Shown: positions 1 through 11,251 of the stretch, piece after piece
How positions within the stretch are numbered: the stretch's first letter is position 1
Layout: each line of letters begins with the position of its first letter
From: Orientallactaga sibirica
Taxonomy: Eukaryota; Chordata; Mammalia; Rodentia; Dipodidae
Direction: 5' to 3'
Length of the DNA stretch: 64,000 bases
Assembly (NCBI GenBank): GCA_036365145.1
Contig: JAEOAD010000029.1
Coordinates: 20,073,001-20,137,000 of the forward strand
Made by a program: the position numbers and the translations under genes
Notes under the pieces: model-generated
What the model saw: the letters and a program-made list of their open reading frames with translations, nothing else
What the model was told of the DNA's origin: nothing
The model's database searches: none

Positions 1-165
1 AATTAAGAAAAAGAGTATTTGCTAAGCAGTTGTCTTCCAAGTGACAATTATCAGTCAAACTAGTGAGTTTGAGGAGAGAATGCATATTCTTCTAGTGAGA
101 ATTAATGCATGAACGACAGGATTAAGTTCATCTACCTCAAACATCTTGATCAAGAACTTCATCAA

Positions 166-323
166 GAGACTGGAGAGATGGCTTATCAGGTAAGGCACTT
201 GCCAGCAAAACCAAAGGACCCAGGTCTGAGTCCCCAGTACCTATGTAAATCTAGATGCACAAGGTGGTGCATGCATCTGGACATTGTTTGCAGTGGCTAG
301 AGGCCCTGGTGTTATTCTCTTTT

Positions 324-405
<82 letters not shown>

Positions 406-448
406 TCATACACAAACATACACACAATAAATAGAATATATATTTTAA
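166..448 (+). mobile_element. DIP-type tRNA-derived SINE, short form
   Basis: The head reads 'gagactggagagatggctta' and is followed by the family landmarks 'gatgcacaaggtggtgcatg' and 'gcagtggctagaggccctgg', a long (CT)n stretch, (CA)n and an AATAAATA-like tail. A 14-bp TSD with one mismatch flanks it (152-165 and 449-462, aagaactKcatcaa), so this is a complete target-primed insertion. The 63- and 67-codon ORFs across it are chance readings of the SINE and its CT tract. Confidence 0.93.
325..404. repeat. (CT)n then (CA)n microsatellite
   Basis: About 60 bp of nearly pure CT (with two GT interruptions) passes into about 17 bp of CA. It lies in the 3' part of the SINE at 166-448 and has grown from that SINE's own pyrimidine-rich tail. 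It is likely to vary in length. Confidence 0.95.
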
Positions 449-462
449 AAGAACTGCATCAA

Positions 463-825
463 GGACAATGTCCTTTGTCCTCTATCTGCAGCACAATTTC
501 TTTCCTCAGCACTCATCAATGTTAGAAAACATCAAAGTTCATTTTTGCCCCAGCCTCCATCTATGCACCACGAAGGAATTCTATTCTGCAACCAGTAATT
601 CATAGTAACATCCCATTGTATCAGCCAGACTACAATACAGAACAAATGTATGTTTCCTATTTTCTCTAGGCATTCCTTGATTATTTCTTGTTGAAGGTTA
701 ATGAATTAGCTTCATGAATCAAATCTAATAACATTTTACAAAAAACAAATACATACAAATCTTTGATGAAATAGAATATTACCTAAATAATATTATTAAA
801 AATATCTAATATTCTTTCCTCTATG
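463..825. other. AT-rich sequence, nothing recognised
   Basis: No ORF, repeat family or RNA gene is recognisable. Composition matches the AT-rich background of the window. Confidence 0.6.
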
Positions 826-1160
826 TGTGTGTAGGGCATCTGTGGTGTGTATGTGTACTGCCTCCTGTGCATAGGCATGTGGACACCAGAGGACAACACT
901 GTCTGCCCTGTTCTGTCACACTTATCCCTCATTTTTCTGTGACAGACTCTTTCACTGACTGAACCCAGTGCTTCCCACTTTTCAATTAGACTGGATGACC
1001 AGTGAGCCACAGATATACTCCTGTTTCCAGCCCTCTCAGCACTGAGGTTACAGATATGTTAGGCTATGTGAAGGTTCTTATGTAGGTGTTGGGAACCCAA
1101 CTCAGGTCCTCAGGTTTCTTCAGAAATCTATCTTAATTGCTGAGCCATCTCCTTAGACAC
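826..1160 (-). mobile_element. B4-type SINE, antisense, old
   Basis: Read on the plus strand it shows the reverse-complement B4 order: a TG-rich opening, 'ccagaggacaaca', 'cactgactgaacccagtg', 'gaacccaactcaggtcctca', and the reversed tRNA-like head 'ttgctgagccatct' at the right end. B4 is a rodent fusion of a tRNA/ID-like head with a B1-like body. The copy is much diverged and no TSD is visible. A 75-codon antisense ORF over it is a by-product. Confidence 0.7.
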
Positions 1161-2562
1161 TGAATTTCACATTTTTATTCCTAAAAGTCACCACATTTAA
1201 AGCACTCTTATTTTGTTTTCTTACTTATTCATAAACTCAGACACCTTCTTTATCTGTGGAATCAGAATTTGCTTTCTCACTGAATTACCTGTGCATGGTC
1301 TGTGTAACCAGATTAAGTAAAGTAGATTTTCCATTATTTGATAATCATTTGTAAATGATATCAAATTAATGTCTAGCATAACAAGAGGCAATCACAAAAG
1401 TCTTTATTGATTATATGAATAAATATCTAAAGTTCTATAATGTTTCTGTTTTGATAAAATTCTGCACAGTTATTAGTAAGCCTTTCAGAAGAAACTGCTT
1501 TAATGTGTTTCCTTGGATATTATTTCATAATTATATTTTTGAATGGTGAGAAAACAGGACCTTACTGATTAACATAGTGGTAGAAACTCCCTAAATTCTC
1601 TATTTTATTATCCTTTTCAAAACCCATTTGCCTGCCTTCTCAGATTTTCTGTGACCTTACATAAAGTCCTTGGATTAATGGTTCCATCTGTTTTTAAACT
1701 GATTCATGCTGTGTGTTCTATCCGAATAAACCCAGACAAGCTTGCATTTCATATGGGTCCACTGTCTCTAGGTCTTGATTCGTTGTTCTTCTACAATATG
1801 TCTTGATATAAAGTGGATAAGGTGAGCAAAGGTGACTGTCACAGTGCACTTACTGGTATTGGCACAGTGAAGTCCTTTTAACAGCTTAATCTATACCATC
1901 ACCCTTGAAATCAAGTCTGCAAAATCTGTTCTCTGAGTCAGATACAAAATGCATAACTCACTATTTTAATGGACTAACAATACACAGCACTCAAATTCAT
2001 GGTCTTACAGTCCATGACACTAATACCTATTGTACCATTCATTAAACGTCCTCTGTGCCTTTCCTTTTGCTGAATCATTCTGGAATGTGCTATTTTTTGT
2101 CTTGATCCATCAATTCAATGCCTATTATACATAATATCATTTCTTTATATGCAAAAATAAAGGCCAGCAATGTATACCTAGAATAGGCAGTGAGTTCATA
2201 GATTAAAGTTTAAAGCATGACCAGACTTAAGGCATGCTGTGCAGATAAGAACATGGCTTTACCACTAGGAGATGCCATTTAAAATTCAAATCACAAGCCT
2301 CTTCTTACGAAATTATCAACACAAAAATTTAATTATATTTTTGCTTTCCAAATAATATGCCCAGAAGGAGAGAGAGCTGACTCTAGAATATGCCTGTTTG
2401 ATTTGGAAGTTTTCTTTCTCTCAGAGTAGTAAGCTCACCCTCACATTGTAATTAACTTTTCATACAGCAGTTTCTCCACGTCAAGCATTTTGGGCCTTTT
2501 GACAGTTGTATTTCTCATTATGAATTAATAAGTTGGCTTATCATTTTTCCACTGTTTTACAG
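1161..2562. other. AT-rich sequence, largely unclassified
   Basis: No coding potential is seen. The stretch 1690-1790 has a possible LTR-like look (GAATAAACC near 1724 followed by a GC-richer tail), but there is no matching partner, TG...CA edge or TSD, so I do not call it. Confidence 0.5.
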
Positions 2563-2880
2563 ACAGCCTGCTTTAGAGAGGAAGACAGGAATATGCAGAA
2601 ATTGGCTGTTGAGAAAGAAGAAGTTAAGAAAAAGTTCCTGCCTGAACCGGCTCAGAGAAAAGATTTTGAACAAAGGGACAAGCTCCATATTTCTGAAGAT
2701 GTAGTAGGGCAGAGACTCTGGCTTCAAAAAGCCACAGCTGTAGCTTTAGAGATGGATGTGAAACCAGCCCCCAAGCAAAGTTCCTTAGCCATGAATGGAG
2801 ACTACAAGAGAATTTGGGAGATAAAGGGATATTTTGTAAAGACAAGGAGTTCCAGGTGGGGACTTGGAAGAGGAAAGTAG
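2533..2880 (+). other. Unclassified 115-codon ORF (low-confidence exon or element remnant)
   Basis: The ORF is lysine/glutamate-rich, with runs such as EKEEVKKKF near residue 27 and KDFEQRDK near residue 43, so a charged helix is possible. It is less AT-rich than its surroundings. A pyrimidine run followed by 'ttttacag' at 2555-2562 looks like a splice acceptor, but I see no matching donor pattern, partner exon or Kozak start. The protein is not recognised. It could be an internal fragment of an old LTR element (MaLR-type interiors have similar purine-rich composition) or a processed-pseudogene scrap. Confidence 0.2.
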
Positions 2881-4184
2881 TCTGCTGTTGAGGATGAGGA
2901 GTTATGGATTAAGCTTACTGTGGGACTAGACAATCAAGAAAGTTCCAGTAAGCTTACTTTTGGCTTTAATTGTCAGTTCAGTTGCAGTCATGACTATCAT
3001 AAGGCACATCTGTGCCCACATATGATTCCACTGACCTTAGGTACTGCTGTGGATATGCTATGAAGCTTGATACGATACCTTCCGATATATTGGTTAATCC
3101 TTTCTGGGTTGCCAAATGTAGTTCTCAAGAAAAGTTAATAGGCAGACAAACCCTACCTAGGTCAATCCATATAGATTAATTCAAGCTGAAGGTTTCTGCT
3201 AACCATCTATCTTTATCTTCTTGTAGCTTTCTGCACTGCTGTATTCCATGCTGTTTTCCATTTTAATTGAAACACACATACTTTCTAATCAACTAGTTCC
3301 TCTTACAAATTTATTTCTAGGAGAACCTGAAGCTGCCCTTATTTTCTTCTAAAGTTCATTTGTGTAATACCATCATTTATCAATTCCAAAAACCTTTATA
3401 AATGTACTGCTTTTTCAGAAGGTGTGTCCATAGAACTACTTGGAAACCATTCCCTCTAATTACTTATAATACATTTCCATAGGGTGGACAATATTATCTT
3501 TCAAATCATATTACTTCCATGGCAAAATACTTAATTGTCTTTCATCATGTAAAGAAAAATGGTATTATTTAGGGTACAGTTCACATTTTAGTACTTGTAT
3601 GCATTAACAAGCTTATCTTCTTTTTCTTTCAATAATTGCTTAAAGCAGATGTAGGTTACTTGGCAAAGGCACCTGCCACTGAACACATCAGATGTTTGTC
3701 TCATTTTCCCCTTTACAGCTCTACAAACCAAAATAAGCCAAGTAAATGATATCAAAAGATGGCTAAATTTCTCCTATTTTCTGTCTAACTCATCCTCACA
3801 TTCCAGCAGTGGAAATACATACCATACAAAGTGAAATTAATAGTAGATGAAAATAAATTACACATTACAACTCTGTTAATCTGGTGATTATTATGGCTAA
3901 AATTGTGACATTTAAATATTTGGTGACATTTGTATTTAGAGAGTATAAAAATTATGGTCTTATATACTCCTGATAAAACTTAAAATATGTATAACAATTT
4001 TGGAGATTTTAAATAGCAATAGATTTTATATGTGTACAGAAATGATAACCATCAGTCTTGTTACTTGATATCTGTCCTGGAGAAACACATGAAAAGTCAA
4101 CAAGAAATCATAAAAAAAGTGGATTCAGGGAAGAATATGTCACAATGGTAAAAAATGGTTAAAAATTATTAGTTAAAAATATGA
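2881..4184. other. AT-rich sequence, unclassified
   Basis: No repeat family or gene was recognised. The first 250 bases share the purine-rich texture of the ORF at 2533-2880 and may belong to the same unidentified unit. The rest is plain AT-rich background. Confidence 0.5.
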
Positions 4185-4418
4185 GGGCTGGTAGAGATGG
4201 CTTAGTGGTGAAAGTACTTGCCTTTGAAACCTAGGGAACTACATTTGATTCCCCAGGACCTACGTAATCCAGAGGTACAAGGTGGTGCATGCATCAGGAG
4301 TTTGTTTGCAGTGGCTGAAGGCCCTGGTGCACCCATTCTCCCTCTACCTCTCTCTTTCTCAGTGTCTCATCTTCCTCAGAATCTCTCCCTTTCTTAAATA
4401 AATATATAAATAAAATGT
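4185..4418 (+). mobile_element. DIP-type SINE, short form
   Basis: It begins 'gggctggtagagatggctta', carries 'aggtacaaggtggtgcatgc' and 'gcagtggctgaaggccctgg', then a CT-rich stretch and a 'taaataaatatataaata' tail. It is diverged from the consensus-like copies elsewhere and no clear TSD can be traced. Confidence 0.9.
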
Positions 4419-4633
4419 TCATTATAAATGTGATAATTTAAAATTTTGTGGTTAATATGAAAATAAAGTGTTAAGATTATTAACACTACATACAACAAAG
4501 AAAAAGCAGTTAAAATATTATATAATGTTGTTATGTGACACCTGACACATTTTGAGTAGGTTAAATTGAGTGTATTCTGCTTTGAAATTTACTATAACAA
4601 TTATAAAGTATTTTCTCATATATATATATGAAA

Positions 4634-4635
<2 letters not shown>

Positions 4636-4678
<43 letters not shown>
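4636..4678. repeat. (TG)21 microsatellite
   Basis: This is an almost uninterrupted TG run, preceded by a short TA run at 4617-4629. The pattern suits Z-DNA formation and is length-unstable in mammals. Confidence 0.97.
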
Positions 4679-4679
<1 letters not shown>

Positions 4680-5928
4680 TCCTCAGTAATAGTTGATGTG
4701 TGTTTCTTGCTTCAAAAAGTACATTGTTACTGGTTGTATAAAAAAATTAAAAATAAATAAATAAACAAGACTTCTGGTCAAGATGGTGGTCCACCTAACC
4801 ATGCTTCAGCTCCCAGGGCAATAGCACACAAGGGCTCCAGTGGAGTAGGTCTTAGCAGACCTCTAGTGTGTGGGCTAGTAGGGGCACAGCTGGGAATCTC
4901 CTATTCCCATATTCTACACTCTGTGTAGCCCACTGAACCCTTAGGTCCCCGCAAGCACGTACCCTAGCGGCCACTACCTCAACAGGTTCTCTGCTGCTTG
5001 CTGACCATGACCCTCTATCCTTCCTAGTTTCCCAAACCCTCCACCACTGAGTCTGTCAGAGGTCCATGTGCCTTACCTCTCTAGGCCCTGCCACTGCATC
5101 TGTGACCACGAGCCTTCCCTCCTCTCAGCCCAATATACCTATGTCTGGATAGGAACACATACCTTCCCTCTCTCAGCCCTCCCCAACAATTCCCTCTCCT
5201 GCACCCACTGTTTGTGACCAGGCACCACATGCCTTCCTTCTATGAGCCCCCACCACTGTATCTGTCAGGGTCCATGTGACTTTCTTCTCACCCAAAGGCC
5301 CCACCTCTGTGTCTGCCAGCAACTAGCCCACACTGTTTCTGTCAGTGATCCATGCAAACTGCACCTGTCAGTGGTTCTTGCCTTCTCAGTCTCCCAGAAG
5401 TCCCACCTTAGTACTTCTGGCCCATGTCTGGCTCCTGTAGGCTCCACCTTCTGAACCTACAGCCCACTTCCACTCCTGCCATGCTCCCCTGTCTTATATT
5501 CTTGGTGGGCTGGCAGCAGGCTGTCTCCACTCTCCCTGATCACAGACACTTAACACCCTGTGCTGCCTAGAGGTACCCTTGTGTGTGCCCCTTGGCCAGT
5601 ACTCCTGTCTCCCCACACCAGCCAACTCCCTGATCTGGCCAGGGCTATGGGTTCAATAATTGAGCAAGGGCTCACACAGTTAAGACCAAGCTGAGACCAG
5701 GACAAGGGATCCCATACTTCCAATCCCACCTTTGGTATTAAGCACCATCCAAGAGCAACTGGTGCACTTACAGCCTTCACAACTTGCACATCCAAAACAC
5801 AAAGCCATCATTAGCCTATTCTACCTATTCTATTCAAACATAAAATGGATCTCACTGAAGACACTACACGGGTAAACTCTTGCTTCCTTCTTAACTAAGT
5901 AAGATTACACACTGTGTTGGGCAGATCA

Positions 5929-5929
5929 T

Positions 5930-5977
<48 letters not shown>

Positions 5978-5980
5978 AAA
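5929..5980. repeat. (CA)n followed by A25
   Basis: A CA run of about 28 bp passes into about 25 A residues, at the junction between the L1 5' UTR-like sequence and the ORF1 region. An A-rich block here could mark a lost insertion tail, but no TSD is seen. Confidence 0.93.
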
Positions 5981-6099
5981 CAATATGAAAGATAAAATAC
6001 AGGGAGCTCCAACAAAGTACCTTAGTTCACAATGAAAGTCTCCAATTACAACACAGAGGAGACAACCAGAGTAGAACCCTCAAATGAAGACACAAGATA

Positions 6100-6975
6100 T
6101 GTGCCCCTAACTAAGCAAATGGTAGAACTGTCAGAAAATCAACATAAATCCAATAGTCACTAAATGAAATCCACACATGGTCTTCACAAGGCTTGACCAA
6201 ATACACAAAACCTAGAGAGACCTCAAAAGAGAGTTAAGTGAACTGAAGGTGAGCCACAAAATAGAGGATCTCAATAATCAGCTGGTTAAGCTTAATGAAG
6301 ACATAAGAAAATGCAAGAATGAATCCAAGAAGCAGTAAGAAAATCAAAACATAACCTGAAACTGGAACTTAATGAAAGGATGTATAGTATACAGAAAAAG
6401 ACAACTGAAAATACAATCCAAATTGAACTAGTTAAATCCTCTCTAGAAACCCTCAAGTTAATCATGTGAAGAGCATAACCTCAAAGCTGGAAGATAAAAC
6501 AGAAGAAACAGTTTGGGAGTCTAAAACCTTTAAAAAGTACAAATAATTTGTGAACATAACATGATGGAACTGTGGGATATCCAAAAATGACCTAACATTT
6601 GGATAATGGGTATACCAGAAGGAGAAGAAATTCAGACCAAAAGCATGGAAAATTTATTCAACCAAATTATTGAAGAAAACTTTTCCACCCTCTCAAAAAA
6701 GAGTCCCATCAAGATACAAGAAGAAAACAGAACTCCAAACAGACTGGACCAAAGAAGAAACACCCTAACATATCATCATCATTAAAACTAAAAAATGTAA
6801 GCAAAGAGAGAGTGACAAAAGCAGGACGAGAGAAACAACATATTACATACAAAAAGAACTCCATCAGAATTACCTCAGATTTCTCAATGGAAACTCTTAT
6901 ACCAGATGGACCTGGAATGAATTCCTACACACATACCACCTACCAAAATAGAACTCAGAGCATAGTAATCTCCTA
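6100..6975 (+). pseudogene. L1 ORF1 remnant (RNA-binding nucleic-acid chaperone)
   Basis: ORF1p normally coats L1 RNA. A lysine/glutamate-rich coiled-coil-like stretch (6220-6560) is followed by the diagnostic I-M-G-I-P-E-G-E-E motif at 6603-6629 in the RRM. A C-terminal domain segment, open from 6797 to the stop near 6974, contains 'KERVTKAGREKQ' and 'TSDFSMETL'. Several stops and shifts separate these blocks. The last residues before the stop depart from the usual ORF1 end, near the deletion point. Confidence 0.85.
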
Positions 6976-7030
6976 AACAAACCTATCGCATCCATCAAGA
7001 TTGCAAAGGCAATCAAAAAATCTGCCCAGT

Positions 7031-7257
7031 GGGCTGGAGAGACGGATTAGTGGTTAAGGTGCATACCTGTGAAGCCTGAGGACCCAGGTTTAATTTTCCA
7101 GGTCCCATATATGCCAGATGCACATGGTGGCGCATGCATCTGGAGTTCATTTGCAGTGGCTGGAGGCCTTGGCATGCCCAATCTCACTCACTCACTCTCT
7201 TTCTCACCTCACTCCCCCTCTCTGTGTCTCAAATAAATAAATAAATCTTTTTTAAAA
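7031..7257 (+). mobile_element. DIP-type SINE inside L1 ORF2
   Basis: This is a short-form copy ('gggctggagagacggatta' to 'aaataaataaataaatctt'). The TSD 'aaaaaatctgcccag' at 7015-7029 and 'aaaaacctgccccag' at 7254-7268 shows it landed in the L1 after that L1 was in place. Removing it restores the RT reading across the junction. Confidence 0.95.
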
Positions 7258-8998
7258 ACCTGCCCCAGAAGAAAAATCCAGGACTGGATGGCTTCTCAAC
7301 CAAATTCTATCAAACCTTCATTGAAGAACTGAAACCAGTTTTTCTCAAAATGTTTTACATAATCAGAGAGCAAGAAATCTTACCCAATTCAATGTGTCAA
7401 GCTATCATCACCCTAAGGCCAAAACCTGACAAAGTCATAAGAAAACTATACTATCCCTTATGAACTTAGATGCAAAGATCCTGAACAAAATCCTCACAAA
7501 CTGAATTCAACAATACATCAAAAGAATTATCCACCTTAATCAAGAAGGCTTCATCCCAGGGATGCAGGGGTGGTTCAACATATGGAAATTGTTCTATGTA
7601 ATACACCACATAAATAACCTTAATCACAATAACCACATTATCATTTCAATAGATGCATAGATGGCCTTTGACAAACTATAACATAACTTCGTGATTAAAA
7701 TGCTGGAGAGAATAGGCATGGGTAATATATATCTTAAAGCAATAAAGGTTATATATAAAGCACCTAAAGCCAAAATAATACTCCATGGGGAAAGACTCAA
7801 GGAGTTCCCATTTAGATTGGGAATAAGAAAGGGGTGCCCACTCTCAACACCTAGGCCAAGCAATAAGACAGGGTAAAGAAATGAAAGGGATACAAAGTTT
7901 TAAGAAAAAAATAAAGTTGGCCCTATTTGCACATGACATGATCCTGTACAAAAGTAGCCTGAAAGACTCCATCTCAAAACTTCTAAAGGTGATTAATGCC
8001 TTTAGTAAAGTAGCATGGTGCAAAATTCACACACACACAAAAAAACAATAGCCTTTCTATACACAAAAGACAAATATACTGAGAAAGAAATCAGCAAGGC
8101 TGTCCCTTTTTCAATAGCAACAAAAATAAATAAATACCTTGGATTAACACTAACCAAGGATGTTAAAGACCTATATAATGAAAAAATAAAAAACACTCAG
8201 AAAGAAACTGAGGACTCGATAAGATGGGAAAACCTCCCATCCTCCTCCATAGGTAGAATTCTACCAAAAGCAATATACAGATTTAATTGAATATCAATAA
8301 AAATTCCAACATAATTCTTCACAAAGATAGGGAAAAGGATCTCAAAATGCATATGGGAATGGCAGCAGGCCTCCGATATGCAAACCTATCCTTAGCCAAA
8401 TAAACACTTCTAGCGGTATCATCATACCAGATCTAAAGCTATATTACACAGCCATGGTAACAAAAACAGCATGGTACGTTCATTTAAAAAAACAAAAATA
8501 TAGACCAATGGAACAGAAATGAAAACCTGGACTTTAAGTCAAGTAACTACAGCTACTTGATTGTTGACAAAGGTTCCAATAATGCAGATTGGAAAAAAAG
8601 ACAGCTTCTTCAACTAATGGTGCTAAACATATTGGATTACCATAGGTAGAAAATTAAACTAGACCCACTCATCTCATCATACAGAAAAGTCAAGTCCAAA
8701 TGGATTAAAGACCTGGAACTCTTCTCCTACTAGAATTAAAGATAAGAGTAAGCTTCCATGTTACAGAAAGACTTTGTAAAAATACCCAAGTAGCCCAGGA
8801 AATCAATTAATCAATCAATAGTATATCATGAAGCTGCACAAACAAACATACCTTAATCAGAGCCAATAGTTTAGCCACAAAATAGAATATTTTTTGCCAG
8901 CTATACCACTCACAGAAGTCTAATATCTAGAATCTAGAAAGAACTCAAAAAACTAAATAATAAAAAATCAAAAACCTCACTCAAAAATGGGGCAGGCA

Positions 8999-9092
8999 TT
9001 TTGTAGATTACCTTTACACTTTCTTGACAGTGTCTTTTGGTGTACAATTTCCTAAATTTTTCATAAAGTTCAAAATTTAGTTTGTCTAAAAA
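8999..9092 (-). mobile_element. 94-bp antisense L1 micro-insertion with TSD
   Basis: A 16-bp duplication 'aaaaatggggcagRca' (8983-8998 and 9093-9108) brackets 94 bp that do not belong to the sense L1 reading. The insert resembles the antisense of another stretch of L1 ORF2: it aligns by eye with 16320-16400 in the antisense L1 of this window ('tagRttRcctttRc...'). It ends in an A run on the plus strand. The TSD plus A-tail mark a retrotransposition event. Confidence 0.75.
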
Positions 9093-9580
9093 AAAAATGG
9101 GGCAGACAGCTGAATAGAGAGTTGCAGAGGAAGAAATACAAACAGTTAACACACACTTAAGAAAATGTTCAACATCCTTAACCATAAGGGAAATGCCAAT
9201 TAAAACATCTGTGAGATTCAACTATAGTCCAATAAGGATGATGATCATTAAAAAATCAAATGACAACAAATGTTGGTGAAATGCTGAGAAAGAGGAACCT
9301 GCATTCACTGTTAATAGGAATGAAAAATTGTACAACCACTGTGGAAATCAATATAGAGGGTCCTGGAAAAGATGAAAATAGAACTACCAACAGACCCAGT
9401 TACTCCCCTACTGGACATTTACCCTATAGGTTCCACACTTCACTACAGGGATATTTGCTCAACCATGTTTATAGCTGCTCAATTCATATTACCTAAGAAC
9501 TGCAAACAACCTAGGTGCCCATCATTGGATGAATGGATAAAGAAGTTGTGGTACAGTTATACAATGGAATTCTATTCAGC

Positions 9581-9586
<6 letters not shown>

Positions 9587-9624
<38 letters not shown>
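9587..9624. repeat. Poly(A) run of about 38
   Basis: The run grows out of the A5-6 stretch that L1 carries after 'tattcagcagt' near the end of ORF2. The L1 continues beyond it, after the SINE at 9631, so this is an internal expansion and not the element's tail. Confidence 0.9.
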
Positions 9625-9626
<2 letters not shown>

Positions 9627-9630
9627 TACA

Positions 9631-9850
9631 GGGCTAGAGAGATGGCTTAGCCGTTAAGGCACCTGCCTGCACTGCCTAATAATGCCGTTCAATTCTCCAG
9701 ATCCCATGTTTAGCCAGACACAAAAGTGATGCAAGCGTGCAATGTTGCACATGCGCACAAGGGGGCACACACATCTGGAATTCATTCACAGCAGCTGAGA
9801 GGACGCTGGTAAGCACATTCTCTCTCTCTCTTTCTCAAATTAAAAAAAAA
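9631..9850 (+). mobile_element. DIP-type SINE, long form, inside L1
   Basis: It begins 'gggctagagagatggcttag' and carries the extra segment of the long form ('gatgcaagcgtgcaatgttg' region) and 'cacagcagctgagagga', with a short CT run and an A-rich tail. L1 sequence resumes at about 9851. It landed at the edge of the poly(A) run at 9587-9624, so the TSD is blurred. Confidence 0.9.
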
Positions 9851-11251
9851 GTATAATGAAATTTGTAGAGAAATAGAAGGACTTGGAATAGATCATACAA
9901 AGAATACTCACACAGTCATAGAAATACAATCACCACATGATCATACTCATCTGTGGTTCCTAACCTGGATCAGCTTGAGTTGCTGACATACATGGAAAAG
10001 CAACTTGAGGCCCAGACAACAGGGATGGAAGGATTTGGGGAGATGGGAAGGGGAGGGAAAAACACAAAAATAAACTCAAAATGAACTGGTACCTTAAAAA
10101 CCTTTATGCTTGAAGAGATACTAAAGGATCGAGCCCTCAACAGGAGTATGAGGGGCTAACCTTAAATTTTTTTTGGCTCTGGCCTGTAACTCCCACTACC
10201 ACTAAGCAGTTGCTACCCACAATAAGCTGTTGGAGAGACCTATGAGGTTCACAAAACACAACACAGTTTTGTCAAAACATCTGATCACCTGCCTGAGGTA
10301 AAACGTAAGACCCTATTGCTGAAGATAGCATATGCTGCCAGCACAGAACATGGAGAGACCTGGCTAGAATCCAGAAGAGAGCCAGTCTCCAGACTGTTAG
10401 CTCATCTACTACATGAGCTACTGGGGGAAAGTGGACAACCATGTACTAAGCAACCAGGGGTCTAAGCTACTCAGAAGCAAATACCCTGACAAGATGTAAA
10501 TAAAAGTTCAATCGTAGCACACAGCCTTGGTGGGTAAGCAATAGCTATCTGATTGGCTGTGAGGTCTGCTCAGTGGAATGCAACCCCTATTTGGATGTGG
10601 GAACCAGGCTAGAATTCTATGGAGACAAAGATTAAGCTCTCCAATGTCAAGCTCCCACTAGTCTTTGGCTAAAACAGGGGCTACATCTATTAAATTCTCC
10701 CTAAATTAATAATGCATATCCCATGTAACCTATGCTGACTTCACTGTCTGTTGGAGAATCTGTTTTCTTTTTCAGAAAGTAGCAAACCCCAAGAAGATAA
10801 ATTACCCTTGCACTTCAGCCAAGCCCCAGCTGAAACCACAGAGGAATTGGGGAGAAGAGCAAAATGCAGCTTCCATTGTGAGCCTGACAATCAGTGCCAG
10901 GGTGAAGGAGATAGATACTGAGGATACTCAATACCTACCAAAGCAGACATCAGAAGCTCCTAAGACTCATCACTGAAGTAGACTTAAAACATGCCCACCA
11001 CTGTTAAGGAAATTTTGCAGAAGAAGGGGTAGAAAGATTGGAAGAGCCACAGGTTGCACATTATGCTAGGAGGCATTGCCTCCCTTCAACAACTGACTTC
11101 TTGTTCCACAGTGCATAACTCACAACTCCATGGAAAATACCAGCAACCCCACTGAGGAGGTCTCCCAGTGGAATGTGGGCAGGGATGAGGGAAAAGATGG
11201 TACCAACACACGATGGATTCATACTATTTCCATAATAAATTTAAAAATATA
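9851..11251 (+). other. L1 3' UTR
   Basis: Non-coding 3' region of the L1. It shares blocks with the 3' UTR of the antisense L1 at 14604: 'gtaagaccctattgctgaag' at about 10305 occurs there in reverse complement, so both belong to one L1 lineage. A block near 11030 ('ggaagagccacaggttgc') also resembles the L1 3' end at 52290. Confidence 0.8.

Larger units (their letters stand above)
6976..9590 (+). pseudogene. L1 ORF2 remnant (reverse transcriptase to C-terminus)
   Basis: It starts at the linker before the RT ('LLNKPIASIKIAKAIKK') and, after the SINE at 7031, continues with 'NPGLDGFSTKFYQTF'. RT blocks follow with many stops. The catalytic motif at 7926-7937 reads F-A-H-D instead of (F/Y)-A-D-D, so one metal-binding aspartate is lost. 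'KYLGLTLTKDVKDLYNEKI' and the conserved ORF2 tail region follow. No endonuclease domain lies upstream. ORFs of 60-95 codons in this span are fragments of it. Confidence 0.9.
4769..11251 (+). mobile_element. LINE-1, sense, near full span but internally deleted
   Basis: The order is 5' UTR (4769-5980, opening near 'caagatggtggtcc'), ORF1 remnant, ORF2 reverse transcriptase through C-terminus, and a long 3' UTR ending near 'aataaatttaaaaatat'. Two DIP SINEs (7031, 9631) and a 94-bp antisense L1 scrap (8999) have inserted into it. The ORF1 C-terminal reading passes almost directly into the start of the RT region near 6950, so the ORF2 endonuclease region and the inter-ORF spacer are missing. All frames are broken, so the element is dead. 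Confidence 0.93.

Noticed and set aside
322..525. ORF rich in Ser-Leu and Thr-His
   Set aside because: Translation of (CT)n and (CA)n microsatellite.
4636..5980. Repeated short units suggestive of a CRISPR-like array
   Set aside because: They are dinucleotide repeats without spacers, in a mammalian genome.
9260..9650. 78- and 92-codon ORFs
   Set aside because: Both are fragments of the L1 ORF2 tail.
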